Shown piece by piece: positions 8,083 through 17,200 of a stretch of DNA of 25,173 bases. The position numbers and the translations under genes were made by a program. Within the stretch, counting starts at the first letter, position 1; each line of letters begins with the position of its first letter. Source of the stretch: Opitutia bacterium (lineage in GTDB: Bacteria > Verrucomicrobiota > Verrucomicrobiae > Opitutales > Opitutaceae); NCBI GenBank assembly GCA_947442255.1, contig CANEVO010000061.1, positions 1 through 25,173 on the forward strand, read 5' to 3'. The notes below the pieces were generated by a model. It was not told the DNA's origin and did no database searches. It saw only the letters and a list, made by a program, of their open reading frames with translations.

Positions 8083-10665
8083 ATGAATCCGCACCGCCGT
8101 TCCAAATGGTTTTGGGTCGCAACTGTCGTCGCCGCCGAGCTGCTGCTTGTCCTCCCGGGCCGCGCCCAACTCGGCGATCACGGCACCGACGCCCTGCAGT
8201 CGCCGAATCCGGAAATCGAGATTCCGCCCGCTCCGCCCCTTTCGCCCGCGGAAGCCCTGCGCACCTTCGTGCTGCCCCCGCATTTTCGGATCGAGCTGGT
8301 CGCCGCCGAGCCGCTGGTGCGCGACCCCGTGATGATGGCCTTCGACCCGCGCGGTCGGGTGTGGGTCGCCGAACTCTCCGCCTATAATATTTCCGAGATC
8401 ATCGACCAGCTGCCGATCTACCTCGAAAAGGACAAGCCGGCGCCCGAGCGCCCCAAGGGCCGCGTCGTCATGCTCGAAGACACCGACGGCGACGGCAAAA
8501 TGGACAAGCGCACCGTCTACTGGGACAACATGGACGTCCCCCGGGCGATCGGCTTCGTGCGCGACCAGGTGTTGATCGGCGATCCGCCCAACCTGTGGCT
8601 GACCCGCGACACCAACGGGGACGGCGTGATGGATGAGAAAAAATCGCTGGACGATCATTTCGGCACGATCCCGAACGTCGAAGGCAGCCCGAACGGTCTC
8701 CTCTGGGGCAAGGACAACTGGCTCTACAACGCGAGCTACGGCTGGCGCTGGCGGATGAACGCCCGTGGTGAATGGCGCCGCGAGCCAGTCCCGCAGGTCG
8801 GCCAATGGGGCCTCACCCAGGACGATTTCGGCCGGCGTTTCTACACCTCCAACAGCGATCAGCTCCGCGGCGATTTCGTCCCGTCCCACTATATCGGCGG
8901 ACTCGACCAACGCGTGACGCAACACGGCGTGCGCTTCCAGGTCGCGACCGACCAATCCACGTTCCCGATCCGGCCCAACACGGGTGTCAATCGCGGCTAC
9001 ATGAAGAACCAGTTGAAAGAAAATGGCTCCCTGAACACGTTCTCCGCGGCATCGGCTTCGCTGATTTACCGCGGCACCAACTTCCCGGCCGCGTTCAACG
9101 GCAACGCCTTTGTGCCGGCCCCCGAAGGCAACATGGTGAAGCGCAATCTCCTCCTTGAGGCTGAGGGGCGGCTCACCGCGCAGAACGCCTACCTCAACAC
9201 GGAGTTCCTCGCCTCGACCGACGAACGCTTCCGGCCCGTGTATCTCGCCAACGCACCCGATGGGGCCCTCTACGTGGTCGACTACTACCGTGGCATGCTC
9301 GAGGGCTACGAGTTCATCACGACGTGGCTCCGCGACCAGTATTTGAAACGCGGCCTGAACAAGCCCCTGTGGGGCATGGGCCGCATCTATCGTGTGGTGT
9401 ATGAGGGCGGACCGCTCGCGAAGACGCCCGATTTCGCCAAGGCGGATGGGGCGGCGCTGATCAAACTCCTCACCGACGAAAACGGCTGGACGCGCGACAC
9501 CGCGCAGCGCCGCATCGTCGACTCGGGCTCGGCCGCCCTCGCTCCGGCCCTGCGGGATCTCCTCGCCAAGGCTTCGAAGCCGCGGGACCGAGTCTCCGCC
9601 CTCTGGTGTCTCGAGGGGCTGGACGTGCTCACGCCCGCCGACTTGGAGCGCGCTTTCGCCGACCCGGACTCGCATGTGCGGATCGCGGCCATTCAGGCCG
9701 CGGCACCGACGCTCCGCCAACCGGCCGGCGAAAAGTTGCTCGCCGTCCTCGCCGCCCGGGCTCCGACCGAGGAGCCGATGGTGCTCGCCAACCTGGCGCT
9801 GGCCGTGGGTGGAGTCGATCGTGCCTCCGTGCGCAGCCTGCTGTGGAGCCTGCTGCCCCGCGCCGCCGAACATCCCTCGCTCACCGACGGCCTGCTGATC
9901 GCCCTGCGCGGTCACGAGGTCGAAGTCCTGCAGAACCTGCAAAACCGCATTGTTTCTGGCCGCGACTTTCCCTTCGGCGCGGAAGGCCTGCTCGAAAGCA
10001 CGGCCTCCCGCATCGTCCTCGCCCGCGGCGGACCGGGCGGCGACGCCCTGGTCGCGGCGATCAAGGACAAACGCATTCCGCAGCTATGCCGGCTCGCCCT
10101 GATGCGGGGTGCCACCAAAGTCCGGGGAATCGGGCTGTCCGAGGCCCAGCTGAAGCAATTGGCCGCCGACGCGCCCGACGCCTGGGTGCGCCGCACCGCG
10201 ACCACGGCGGTTGCCAACATCGGGCAGCGCGCGGCGGCTGCCGCCCGCCGGCCGCGGGCCCTGCCCCTCACGTCGGCCCAGCAAGCGCTGTTCGAATCCG
10301 GCAAGACCACCTACGGACTCTGCGCCGCGTGCCATCAACCCGACGGCCTCGGCCGGCCCGATCTGGCGCCATCGCTCACGGAAGGCCGCTGGGCCAACGC
10401 CGTTTCTCCCGACGCCACGATCCGCATCGTGCTGCACGGCAAACAGGGCACGCCCGGCTTCCCCGCCCCGATGGTGCCGCTCGCCAACATGAACGACGAA
10501 CAACTCGCCGGCGTGATCACCTTTGTCCGTCGCTCTTTCGGCAACACGGCCTCCGCAGTCGAACCGGCCGACGTGGCGCGCGTGCGCCGTGAAGTCGGCG
10601 ACCGTGCCACCCCGTGGACGGACGCCGAACTCGCCAAGGCCGCCGGCGAAGTGAACCAGCCCTGA
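8083..10665 (+). CDS. Secreted PVC-type heme-binding dehydrogenase, paralog 2
   Basis: The 860-residue protein is collinear with the preceding gene over its whole length, and most residues are identical by eye. It has a signal peptide (about 1-28), a propeller domain starting LPPHFRIELVAAEPLVRDP, calcium-type loops EDTDGDGKMD and RDTNGDGVMDE, HEAT repeats, and a C-terminal cytochrome with CAACH at the same residue numbers (747-751) and PAPMVPLANMND as the likely axial-Met loop. Small differences include a deletion in the GYMKNQL loop, where paralog 1 has GYSGGKDQL, and several surface changes in the propeller, such as VTQHGVRF for LPLYGVNF. The pair probably arose by tandem duplication and may differ in substrate. 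The start at 8083 is fixed by the signal peptide and by alignment with paralog 1. Two tandem terminators follow the stop. Confidence 0.9.
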   Translation: MNPHRRSKWFWVATVVAAELLLVLPGRAQLGDHGTDALQSPNPEIEIPPAPPLSPAEALRTFVLPPHFRIELVAAEPLVRDPVMMAFDPRGRVWVAELSAYNISEIIDQLPIYLEKDKPAPERPKGRVVMLEDTDGDGKMDKRTVYWDNMDVPRAIGFVRDQVLIGDPPNLWLTRDTNGDGVMDEKKSLDDHFGTIPNVEGSPNGLLWGKDNWLYNASYGWRWRMNARGEWRREPVPQVGQWGLTQDDFGRRFYTSNSDQLRGDFVPSHYIGGLDQRVTQHGVRFQVATDQSTFPIRPNTGVNRGYMKNQLKENGSLNTFSAASASLIYRGTNFPAAFNGNAFVPAPEGNMVKRNLLLEAEGRLTAQNAYLNTEFLASTDERFRPVYLANAPDGALYVVDYYRGMLEGYEFITTWLRDQYLKRGLNKPLWGMGRIYRVVYEGGPLAKTPDFAKADGAALIKLLTDENGWTRDTAQRRIVDSGSAALAPALRDLLAKASKPRDRVSALWCLEGLDVLTPADLERAFADPDSHVRIAAIQAAAPTLRQPAGEKLLAVLAARAPTEEPMVLANLALAVGGVDRASVRSLLWSLLPRAAEHPSLTDGLLIALRGHEVEVLQNLQNRIVSGRDFPFGAEGLLESTASRIVLARGGPGGDALVAAIKDKRIPQLCRLALMRGATKVRGIGLSEAQLKQLAADAPDAWVRRTATTAVANIGQRAAAAARRPRALPLTSAQQALFESGKTTYGLCAACHQPDGLGRPDLAPSLTEGRWANAVSPDATIRIVLHGKQGTPGFPAPMVPLANMNDEQLAGVITFVRRSFGNTASAVEPADVARVRREVGDRATPWTDAELAKAAGEVNQP

Positions 10666-10672
10666 TCATTCA

Positions 10673-10704
10673 CCCCGCTCCGAACGCGGAGCGGGGTTTT
10701 GTTT
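10673..10704 (+). terminator. Strong intrinsic terminator after the dehydrogenase pair
   Basis: CCCCGCTCC (10673-10681) pairs perfectly with GGAGCGGGG (10688-10696) around a 6-nt loop, and TTTTGTTTT follows. It begins 8 nt after the stop codon of the second dehydrogenase. Confidence 0.93.
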
Positions 10705-10710
10705 TACCGA

Positions 10711-10743
10711 CCCCGGTGCCCCCCTGAGGACATCGGGGTTTTT
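10711..10743 (+). terminator. Second, back-up intrinsic terminator
   Basis: CCCCGGTG (10711-10718) pairs with CATCGGGG (10731-10738), eight pairs including one G-U, followed by TTTTT. It stands directly behind the first terminator and separates the dehydrogenases from the permease gene. Confidence 0.75.
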
Positions 10744-10845
10744 GCTTTCGAGTCATCGCCATCGTGCACCCGGCGCGCTGGATGGCCGGGGCCTCCGTCA
10801 AATGAATTGAAGGCGGCCTCGAGATGGGATGCATTTCCCCGCCCC

Positions 10846-12237
10846 ATGAACGTTCGCCCGGAGCCGGATCCCTCCCGCACGCCACCGTCCCTTGTCCGCG
10901 GCCTCGGCCTGCTCCAGGCCACCGCCCTGAACATCGCGAACATGGTCGGGATCGGTCCGTTCATCACGATCCCGCTGTTCATCGCCACGATGAACGGTCC
11001 GCAGGCGATGATCGCGTGGGTGGTCGCGGCGGTGCTGGTGCTCTGCGACGGCCTGGTGTGGGCGGAACTCGGCGCCGCGCTGCCCGGCAGCGGCGGGAGC
11101 TACCATTTTCTGCGCGAGATCTTCGGCCGTTATCGCTGGGGCCGGCTCGTGCCGTTCCTGTTCATCTGGCAATTCCTCGTCAGCGGCACGCTCGAGGTCG
11201 CGTCGGGCTACATCGGCACGATCGAGTACTTGAAATATGCGCTGCCCGGCTTGGAGCCCGCCCTCGCCGGCTGGGGCGTGCCGGGCGGCATGAAAACGGT
11301 CGCCGCCCTCGGCTGTGTCGGCGTCACGCTGATGCTCTGCCGAAAAATCGACGTGCTGGGCTGGGTCGGCGTCGCATTTTGCGCAGGCACGATCGTCACC
11401 GTGCTCATCGTCATCGTCGCCGGCCTGTGCCACTTCGACGCCTCGCTCCTGACCTTCCCACCCCATGCCTTCGAGGTGAACACCGCGTGGCTCATCGCGA
11501 TGGGCGGGGCCATGCGCATCGCGGTCTACGACTACCTCGGCTACTATAATATCTGCCATCTCGGCGACGAGGTCCGCGAACCGGCCCGAACCATTCCGCG
11601 CGCGATCCTGATCTCGGTCCTCGCGATCGCCGCGATCTACCTGACGATGAATCTCTCCATCATCGCCGTCGTGCCGTGGCAGGAGGCGATGAAGTCGGAG
11701 AACATCGCGGCGCTGTTCATGGAAAAACTGTTCGGGCGCGGGGTGGCGGTGGCGTTCACCTGGCTCGTAATCTGGACGGCGGCGGCCTCCCTGTTTGCGA
11801 TCACGCTCGGTTACTCGCGCATCCCCTACGCCGCGGCGCGCCAGGGCGATTTCTTCCGGATATTCGCCTACGTGCACCCCGAAGGTCGCTACCCGCTCGT
11901 GTCGCTGCTGGCCATCGGCGCGTTGACGGCCGTGTTCTGCTACGTCCCGTTGCAAACGGTCATCGAGGGCGCCGTCACGGTGCGCATCGCCGTACAATTC
12001 ATCGGCCAGATTGCAGCCCTGCACATTTTGCGGACGCGGCGGCCCGACGTGCCGCTGCCTTTCCGGATGTGGCTCTATCCGATGCCGGCGTTGCTCGCGC
12101 TCATCGGCTGGATTTTTCTCTGGGCCACATCGGGCCTGACGCTGCTGCTGATCGGCTTGGGCGTGATCGCGTCCGGAGCCATCGTTTTCGCTCTCTGGCA
12201 AAAACGATCTGGTGCAACGGCCTCCCCGTTGGGGTAA
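10846..12237 (+). CDS. APC-superfamily amino-acid permease
   Basis: The 463-residue inner-membrane protein has about twelve hydrophobic spans. It opens with the APC signature around the first helix (TALNIANMVGIGPFITIP, about 26-43), where a broken helix binds the substrate amine and carboxyl. The second-helix ELGAALPGSGGSYHFLRE region (about 73-90) is also typical. Length and layout fit proton- or cation-coupled amino acid/amine transporters. The substrate cannot be told from sequence. The ATG at 10846 is preceded by a pyrimidine-rich leader with no Shine-Dalgarno sequence. TTGAAG at 10807 with TGCATT 17 nt downstream would be a weak promoter giving an almost leaderless mRNA. The gene is insulated on its left by two terminators and converges on the oxidoreductase gene, so it is probably monocistronic. 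Confidence 0.9.
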   Translation: MNVRPEPDPSRTPPSLVRGLGLLQATALNIANMVGIGPFITIPLFIATMNGPQAMIAWVVAAVLVLCDGLVWAELGAALPGSGGSYHFLREIFGRYRWGRLVPFLFIWQFLVSGTLEVASGYIGTIEYLKYALPGLEPALAGWGVPGGMKTVAALGCVGVTLMLCRKIDVLGWVGVAFCAGTIVTVLIVIVAGLCHFDASLLTFPPHAFEVNTAWLIAMGGAMRIAVYDYLGYYNICHLGDEVREPARTIPRAILISVLAIAAIYLTMNLSIIAVVPWQEAMKSENIAALFMEKLFGRGVAVAFTWLVIWTAAASLFAITLGYSRIPYAAARQGDFFRIFAYVHPEGRYPLVSLLAIGALTAVFCYVPLQTVIEGAVTVRIAVQFIGQIAALHILRTRRPDVPLPFRMWLYPMPALLALIGWIFLWATSGLTLLLIGLGVIASGAIVFALWQKRSGATASPLG

Positions 12238-12257
12238 TCCTTTCCCGGGACAGAAAC

Positions 12258-12285
12258 CGGCGCGCCCGGCCAACCGGGCGCGCCG
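12258..12285. terminator. Perfect 12-bp hairpin between convergent genes
   Basis: CGGCGCGCCCGG (12258-12269) pairs without mismatch with CCGGGCGCGCCG (12274-12285) around CCAA. It lies 20 nt past the permease stop and 7 nt past the oxidoreductase stop, the place expected for a shared two-way terminator. Neither side has a T-run, so it may act as a transcript-end stabiliser instead. Confidence 0.6.
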
Positions 12286-12292
12286 CGGGAAT

Positions 12293-13648
12293 TTATGCCA
12301 GGGTCCAACCCGGCCGGTAGCTCCGCCGCAGGAATCGCTCGGCGGCGGGCGCGTTGCGGATGCGCATCGTCTTCGTGTCCCACTCGATTTTCCGGCCCGC
12401 ACGGTAGGCGACATTGCCCAGATGGTTGGCCTCGGTGAGCAGCCCGCTGTAGCCGAAGTGGCAGGTCGTGGGCGCGCCGGTCTTGCAGGCGTGAATCCAT
12501 TCTTGGTGGTGGCCGAGCGAATCCGGAATCGTTTTCGGCGGCGGGATGAAGCCCTTGAATTTTTCCTCCGGCAGCAGCACGTGCTTGGAGTAGTTGGAGA
12601 GCAGCATCCCCTTGTCGCCGATGAACAGGTGGCCGTCCGGCCATTGCGGGATTTCACGGGCCATCCATGCCGGCGGCTTCATCTGGCCCTGATACCATAC
12701 GACCTTCACCGGCGGCCGCGAGCCGCGGGCGCCGTAATGATAGGTGGCGCTCATCGTCGCCGGCGCGATTTCCGGATGCGGCGGCGGACCGTCGGCCTCA
12801 ATCGTGAGCGGCGCATCGAGATTGAGCGCCCAGAAGGGCAGGTCGTTGTAGTGCGACCCGAGGTCGCTCATCGTCCCGTTGCCGAAATCCCACCAGCGAT
12901 ACCACTTGTTGCCGGGAATGTAGACGCTGTTGAACGGCCGCCACGGCGCGGGCCCGATCCACAAATCCCAGTCGAGCCCCGGCGGAACCGGGTCCGCCTC
13001 CTTTGGCCGCTCCTGCGTGCTCACCCGGTCGTATTTCTTCGCGTCATCGGGCGACTGCCAACCCCACGTGCGATTGACCCAAACGTGCACTTCGCGGACC
13101 GGCCCGATGGCGCCGCCCTGCACGAGCTCGACGACGCGGCGGTAATTCGTCCCGGCGTGAATCTGCGTGCCCATCTGCGTGGCGACCCCGGCGGCGAGCG
13201 CCGCCTCCCGCACCACCCGGGCTTCGTGGACGTCGCGCGTGATCGGCTTCTCGCAGTAAACGTGTTTCTTCCGCTTGAGCGCCGGCAGTGTCGCGAACGC
13301 GTGGGTGTGCTCGGTGGTCGACACCACGACCGCGTCGAACTCGGAATCCCGCAGCGAGTCGTACATCTTCCGGAAGTCGCGAAATTGTTTCGCTCCCGGG
13401 GCCTTCGCGGCTCCGGCGAGCAGGTTCACCTCGTTCACATCGCAGAGGGCAACAATGTTTTCGCCCAGCACGCCGGCAAAGTTCGACGCGCCCCGGCCGC
13501 CGCAGCCGATGACCGCCACATTGAGCCGGCTGTTCGGCGACTGGCTGCGCAGGATCGCCGGGAAGCCGAGCACGCCGGCGCCGGCGGCCCCCGCGAGTTG
13601 GATAAAATTGCGACGCGTCACGCGCCGGACATTTGGAGTGGAGGGCAT
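12293..13648 (-). CDS. Tat-exported Gfo/Idh/MocA-family oxidoreductase
   Basis: The 451-residue protein has a twin-arginine signal ([20 protein letters not shown], residues 11-30), which implies export of a folded, cofactor-loaded enzyme. The Rossmann domain follows with [10 protein letters not shown] (44-53), Asp70 at the end of strand 2 (favouring NAD) and the family EKP motif at 133-135. The C-terminal alpha/beta substrate domain contains the [20 protein letters not shown] segment typical of the large verrucomicrobial and planctomycete subfamily. Members act on sugars and sugar derivatives, often with tightly held NAD(H). The ATG at 13648 is preferred because it places the Tat motif near the N-terminus; a GTG at 13681 would add eleven residues. 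It converges on the permease and is divergent from the large heme dehydrogenase. The substrate is unknown. Confidence 0.9.
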   Translation of the reverse strand: MPSTPNVRRVTRRNFIQLAGAAGAGVLGFPAILRSQSPNSRLNVAVIGCGGRGASNFAGVLGENIVALCDVNEVNLLAGAAKAPGAKQFRDFRKMYDSLRDSEFDAVVVSTTEHTHAFATLPALKRKKHVYCEKPITRDVHEARVVREAALAAGVATQMGTQIHAGTNYRRVVELVQGGAIGPVREVHVWVNRTWGWQSPDDAKKYDRVSTQERPKEADPVPPGLDWDLWIGPAPWRPFNSVYIPGNKWYRWWDFGNGTMSDLGSHYNDLPFWALNLDAPLTIEADGPPPHPEIAPATMSATYHYGARGSRPPVKVVWYQGQMKPPAWMAREIPQWPDGHLFIGDKGMLLSNYSKHVLLPEEKFKGFIPPPKTIPDSLGHHQEWIHACKTGAPTTCHFGYSGLLTEANHLGNVAYRAGRKIEWDTKTMRIRNAPAAERFLRRSYRPGWTLA

Positions 13649-14008
13649 GTTGGGGATATTTTTCAAGAGGGATTTCTGCACAGTAACTCTCGTCTACCAG
13701 TGAAGGCTGGCGCCCGCCCGGTCAACGTTGAAGCCAACGGCCCACCGGCCCCATGCCCGCGCACTCTCGCCGATCCCGCGCACCGTCTCCGCTCCGCCCT
13801 TCCCCTGCCACCCCTGCCCTCGTTTCGTTTTGCAACCAGAGTTTCCCGCTCACCACCTCCGCCCATCCGCCTCACTCAGTCCCCCTTAGTCAACTAATGG
13901 TTTACAAATAGAAATTGAGCTGTCGTTCCCCGCTTTCACTGCCGTGCGGCTGGCTTCGCGCCCTCACGGATTCGAAGCGCCCTTCGCGGGGTTGGGTATC
14001 AGCGCAAA
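13649..14008. other. Left part of the divergent intergenic region, no gene seen
   Basis: About 360 bp upstream of the oxidoreductase gene hold no convincing coding frame, although open frames cross it because of the high GC. The one notable spot is an AT-rich patch at about 13888-13920 (TTAGTCAACTAATGGTTTAC and following), much poorer in GC than its surroundings. It is a plausible place for promoters in either direction, but I cannot assign clear -35/-10 pairs. Confidence 0.5.
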
Positions 14009-14034
14009 TAAAAAAGGCCGTCGCATGACGGCCT
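14009..14034 (-). terminator. Minus-strand intrinsic terminator without an obvious gene
   Basis: On the plus strand a run of six A (14010-14015) precedes AGGCCGTC-GCAT-GACGGCCT (14015-14034). Read on the minus strand this is a perfect 8-bp GC-rich stem followed by TTTTTT. Its polarity ends transcripts coming leftward from 14035 onward, where no protein gene lies on that strand. Confidence 0.7.
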
Positions 14035-14168
14035 CGGGAATTTGAAACCACGGCGCGAAGCCGTCAGGTTTTCGTGATTTTCCGACCGGCCGGACGATCC
14101 TTGATCGGACCCTTGCCGCCGGCTGACCCTTCCCGATAAATCCAGTTTCCTATCGCCGAAAAGCTGGA
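14009..14168 (-). ncRNA. Candidate structured RNA ending at the minus-strand terminator
   Basis: Ahead of the minus-strand terminator, three more inverted repeats lie close together: ATCCAG/CTGGAT (about 14139-14168), CGATC/GATCG nested inside GCCGG/CCGGC (about 14085-14123), and AAACC-ACGGC/GCCGT-CA-GGTTT (14045-14071). Together with the terminator they would make a four-hairpin RNA of about 160 nt. No start codon exists for the open frame on that strand, so a protein is unlikely. No known RNA family was recognised and no clear promoter was found. The same repeats could instead structure the 5' leader of the plus-strand gene at 14240. Confidence 0.25.
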
Positions 14169-14192
14169 TAATGATTTTCCCGTTTTCTCCCT

Positions 14193-14212
14193 GCCCCCGC
14201 CGCGGCGGGGGC
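14193..14212. repeat. Perfect 20-bp GC palindrome 27 bp before a start codon
   Basis: GCCCCCGCCG is followed directly by its reverse complement CGGCGGGGGC, giving a perfect palindrome in the leader of the large dehydrogenase (ATG at 14240). As RNA it would form a very stable hairpin close to the ribosome entry site. As DNA it could be a dimer-binding operator. No T-run follows. Confidence 0.5.
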
Positions 14213-14239
14213 CTCCCTCGAAACTCCAAATTTACCACC

Positions 14240-17200
14240 ATGATACTCCACCACCGCCTTGTCCTAGGCCTCGGGCTGGTTCTCGGCACGACCCTGCCGC
14301 TGGCCGCCTACGAACAGATCGCCCCGCCGCCCAACGTGGTGCTGCCCGCCGCCCGGACGCCGGCGGAGTCCCTGGCCGCGATCACCGTGCCGGCCGAAAT
14401 GCGCGTTGAGCTGGTCGTCGCCGAGCCGCTCGTCATGGACCCGATCGATATCGCCTGGGGCGCCGACGGCCGCCTGTGGGTGGTGGAGATGACCGACTAC
14501 CCGAACGGCGTTGACGGGAAACCCGGCGGCCGTGTCCGCTTCCTCGAATCGACCCGCAACGACGGGCGCTATGACAAGTCGACGGTCTTCGCGGAAGGCC
14601 TCAATTTCCCCTCATCCGTCATGCCGTGGCGCAAAGGCGTGCTCGTCACCGCCGCCCCCAACATCCTCTACCTCGAGGACACCGACGGCGACGGCAAGGC
14701 CGACCTGATCGAGAAACGCTTCACCGGCCTCGGCGAAGGCAACCAGCAGCACCGGGTCAACAGCCTGCAATGGGGCCTCGATGGCTGGGTCTACCATGCC
14801 AACGGCGACAGCGGCGGCACGGTGGTTTCGGTCAGGACGGGGCAGACCCTCGTCCTCGGTCAGCGCGATCTGCGCACGAATCCCGACACCGGCGAATTCG
14901 ACCCGCTCGCGGGCCGGACCCAATACGGGCGCAACCGCGACGATTGGGGCAACTGGTTTGGCGGCAACAATTCCAACCCCCTCTGGCACTACGCCCTCGA
15001 AGACCGCTATCTCCGTCGCAACCGCTTCCTCGCGCCGCCCAACTCGACCATCACGGTCTCGAAGACCCCTGGCGCGGCCCCGATCTACCCGACGAGCCAG
15101 ACCATCGCTCGCTTCAACGATGCCTTCGGCGCCAACCGGTTCACCTCCGCCTGCGGCACGATGATCTACCGGGATGACCTGCTCGGCTCCGGGTACGCCG
15201 GCAACGCGTTCATCTGCGAGCCGGTCCACAATCTGGTGCATCGCGAAATCGTCCAGCCCTCCGGCGTCACCTTCACCAGCCAGCGGGCGCCGCAGGAGCA
15301 GACCTCGGAATTTTTCGCCTCGTCGGACAACTGGTCGCGCTTCACCAACGCCCGCACCGGCCCCGACGGCGCCCTCTATCTGGTCGACATGTACCGGCTG
15401 GTCATCGAACATCCGACTTGGATTCCGGAGCAATGGCAGAAGACGCTGGGCGACCTGCGAGCGGGTTCCGACAAGGGCCGCATCTACCGGGTCTACCCGA
15501 AAACCGCGACCCTGCGCAGCGTCCCCCGTCTCGACCGGGCCGACGCCGCCGGTTTGGTCGAAGCGCTCAAGAGCCCCAACGGCACCGTGCGCGACCTCGC
15601 CCAGCAGCAGTTGACCTGGCGCCAGGAAAAATCGGCCACCGCCGCGCTGGAAAGCCTTTCCCGCGAAGCCGCGCTGCCGCAAACGCGCGCGCAGGCGCTG
15701 TGGAGCCTCGAGACGACCGGCGCGTTGACGCCGGCGGCCGTGGCGGGCGCCCTGAAGGACCGGCACGCCGGCGTGCGCCGGCAGGCCGTGCAGCTCAGTG
15801 AAAAGTTTGCCGCCTCGAACCCGGAGCTCCTTTCCGGTCTGACCGCGCTGGTCGACGATCCCGACGCCGCCGTGCGGCAGCAGGTCGCCTACAGCCTCGG
15901 CGAATGGAAGAGCCCCGCCGCCGGCCGGGCCCTCGCCCAATTGGTCCGCAAGGCCGAGGATCCCCTGATCCTCGCCGCGGCGATGAGTTCCGCGCTGCCG
16001 CACGCCGACACGATGCTCTCGCAGATGAATGCGGACGGCGGGGCCAACCGCACGCTCATCGAAATCGCCATCGCGACCCAGAACAACAAGGCCCTGGCCG
16101 ATGTGCTCACGACGATCAGCGCGCCGCGCACTCCGGCGTATCCCGCCAGCCAGTTTGCGGACATGGCCCAGCTGCTCGACACCCTCGGCCGCAATCGGAA
16201 GACACTCGCCCAGCTGCGATCCAACGCGGACGGACCGATGACGGCGGCGCTCAACGCCGCGGCCGCGCTTATCGATGCCGCCCGGAAGATCGCGCCCGAC
16301 GCGCAGGCGGCGCTCCAACAGCGGAATGCCGCCGTTGCGCTCCTCGGCCGTGGTTTCGACCGGCAGGAGGATGACTTCACTGCGCTCGCGGGGCTGATCG
16401 CCCCGCCGTCGCCCGAAGCGCTGCAACTCGCCGCGGTCAGGGCCGTCGGCAACCTGAATCTCCCCGCGATTCCCCAGCGCCTGATCGCCAGTTGGGACAA
16501 TTACGCGCCGGGAGTCCGCACCGCGATGCTCGATTTGCTGACCAGCCGCGCCCAGTGGGCCACGCCGCTCCTGAATCGCATCGATGCCAATCGCGGCATG
16601 ATCGCCGGCATCGACACCAGCCGCCGGGCCGCGCTCACGCAGCACGCCGATCCGCGGATTGCCACGCGGGCACTCGCCATCTTCGGCTCGACCGACCTCG
16701 ACCGGCAGAAAGTCATCGATCGTTACCTGACCGCGATGACCAACCTGCAGGGCAACGAGGCCCGGGGCAAAACGGTGTTCAGCAACACCTGCAGCATCTG
16801 CCACCAACTGCCCGAAACCGGCGGCCGCGCCGTCGGCCCGGATCTCGCCACTCTCAGCGATCACAGCCGCCCTTATCTGGTCACCCACATCCTCGATCCC
16901 AATCGCGCGCTCGAAGACAAATATCTCCTCTATACCGCCTCAACGACCGACGGACGGACGCTGGCCGGGATGCTCGCGGGCGAAGCCGGCGACAGCGTGA
17001 CGCTGATGGGCATCGACGGCACGGAACAAGTCATCCTGCGCAGCGGCTTGAAATCGATCACCAGCACGCGCCGTTCCCTGATGCCGGACGGCCTGGAGGG
17101 AGCCATCGATCCCCAAGCCATGGCCGACCTCGTGGCTTTCGTGGCCACCGCCGGCGGCCGGCGCGCCACCGCCAAGCCCGCAACCCGTGTGGCGGGCAAT

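Noticed and set aside
7792..9942. Long minus-strand open frame (716 codons) across the second dehydrogenase
   Set aside because: Antisense shadow of a clearly recognisable gene; its composition mirrors the codon bias of the plus strand and it has no domain features.
13649..13681. Upstream GTG start for the Gfo/Idh oxidoreductase
   Set aside because: The ATG at 13648 places the twin-arginine motif at a normal distance from the N-terminus and is preferred over a GTG adding eleven residues.
14064..14235. Open minus-strand frame ending GRKITKT and a stop just before the orphan terminator
   Set aside because: It would be an attractive microprotein next to a terminator, but there is no ATG, GTG or TTG between the upstream in-frame stop and the frame end, so translation is not supported.
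14612..16888. Minus-strand open frame (758 codons) within the large dehydrogenase
   Set aside because: Same reason: a mirror frame of a high-GC gene, with no protein family recognised.
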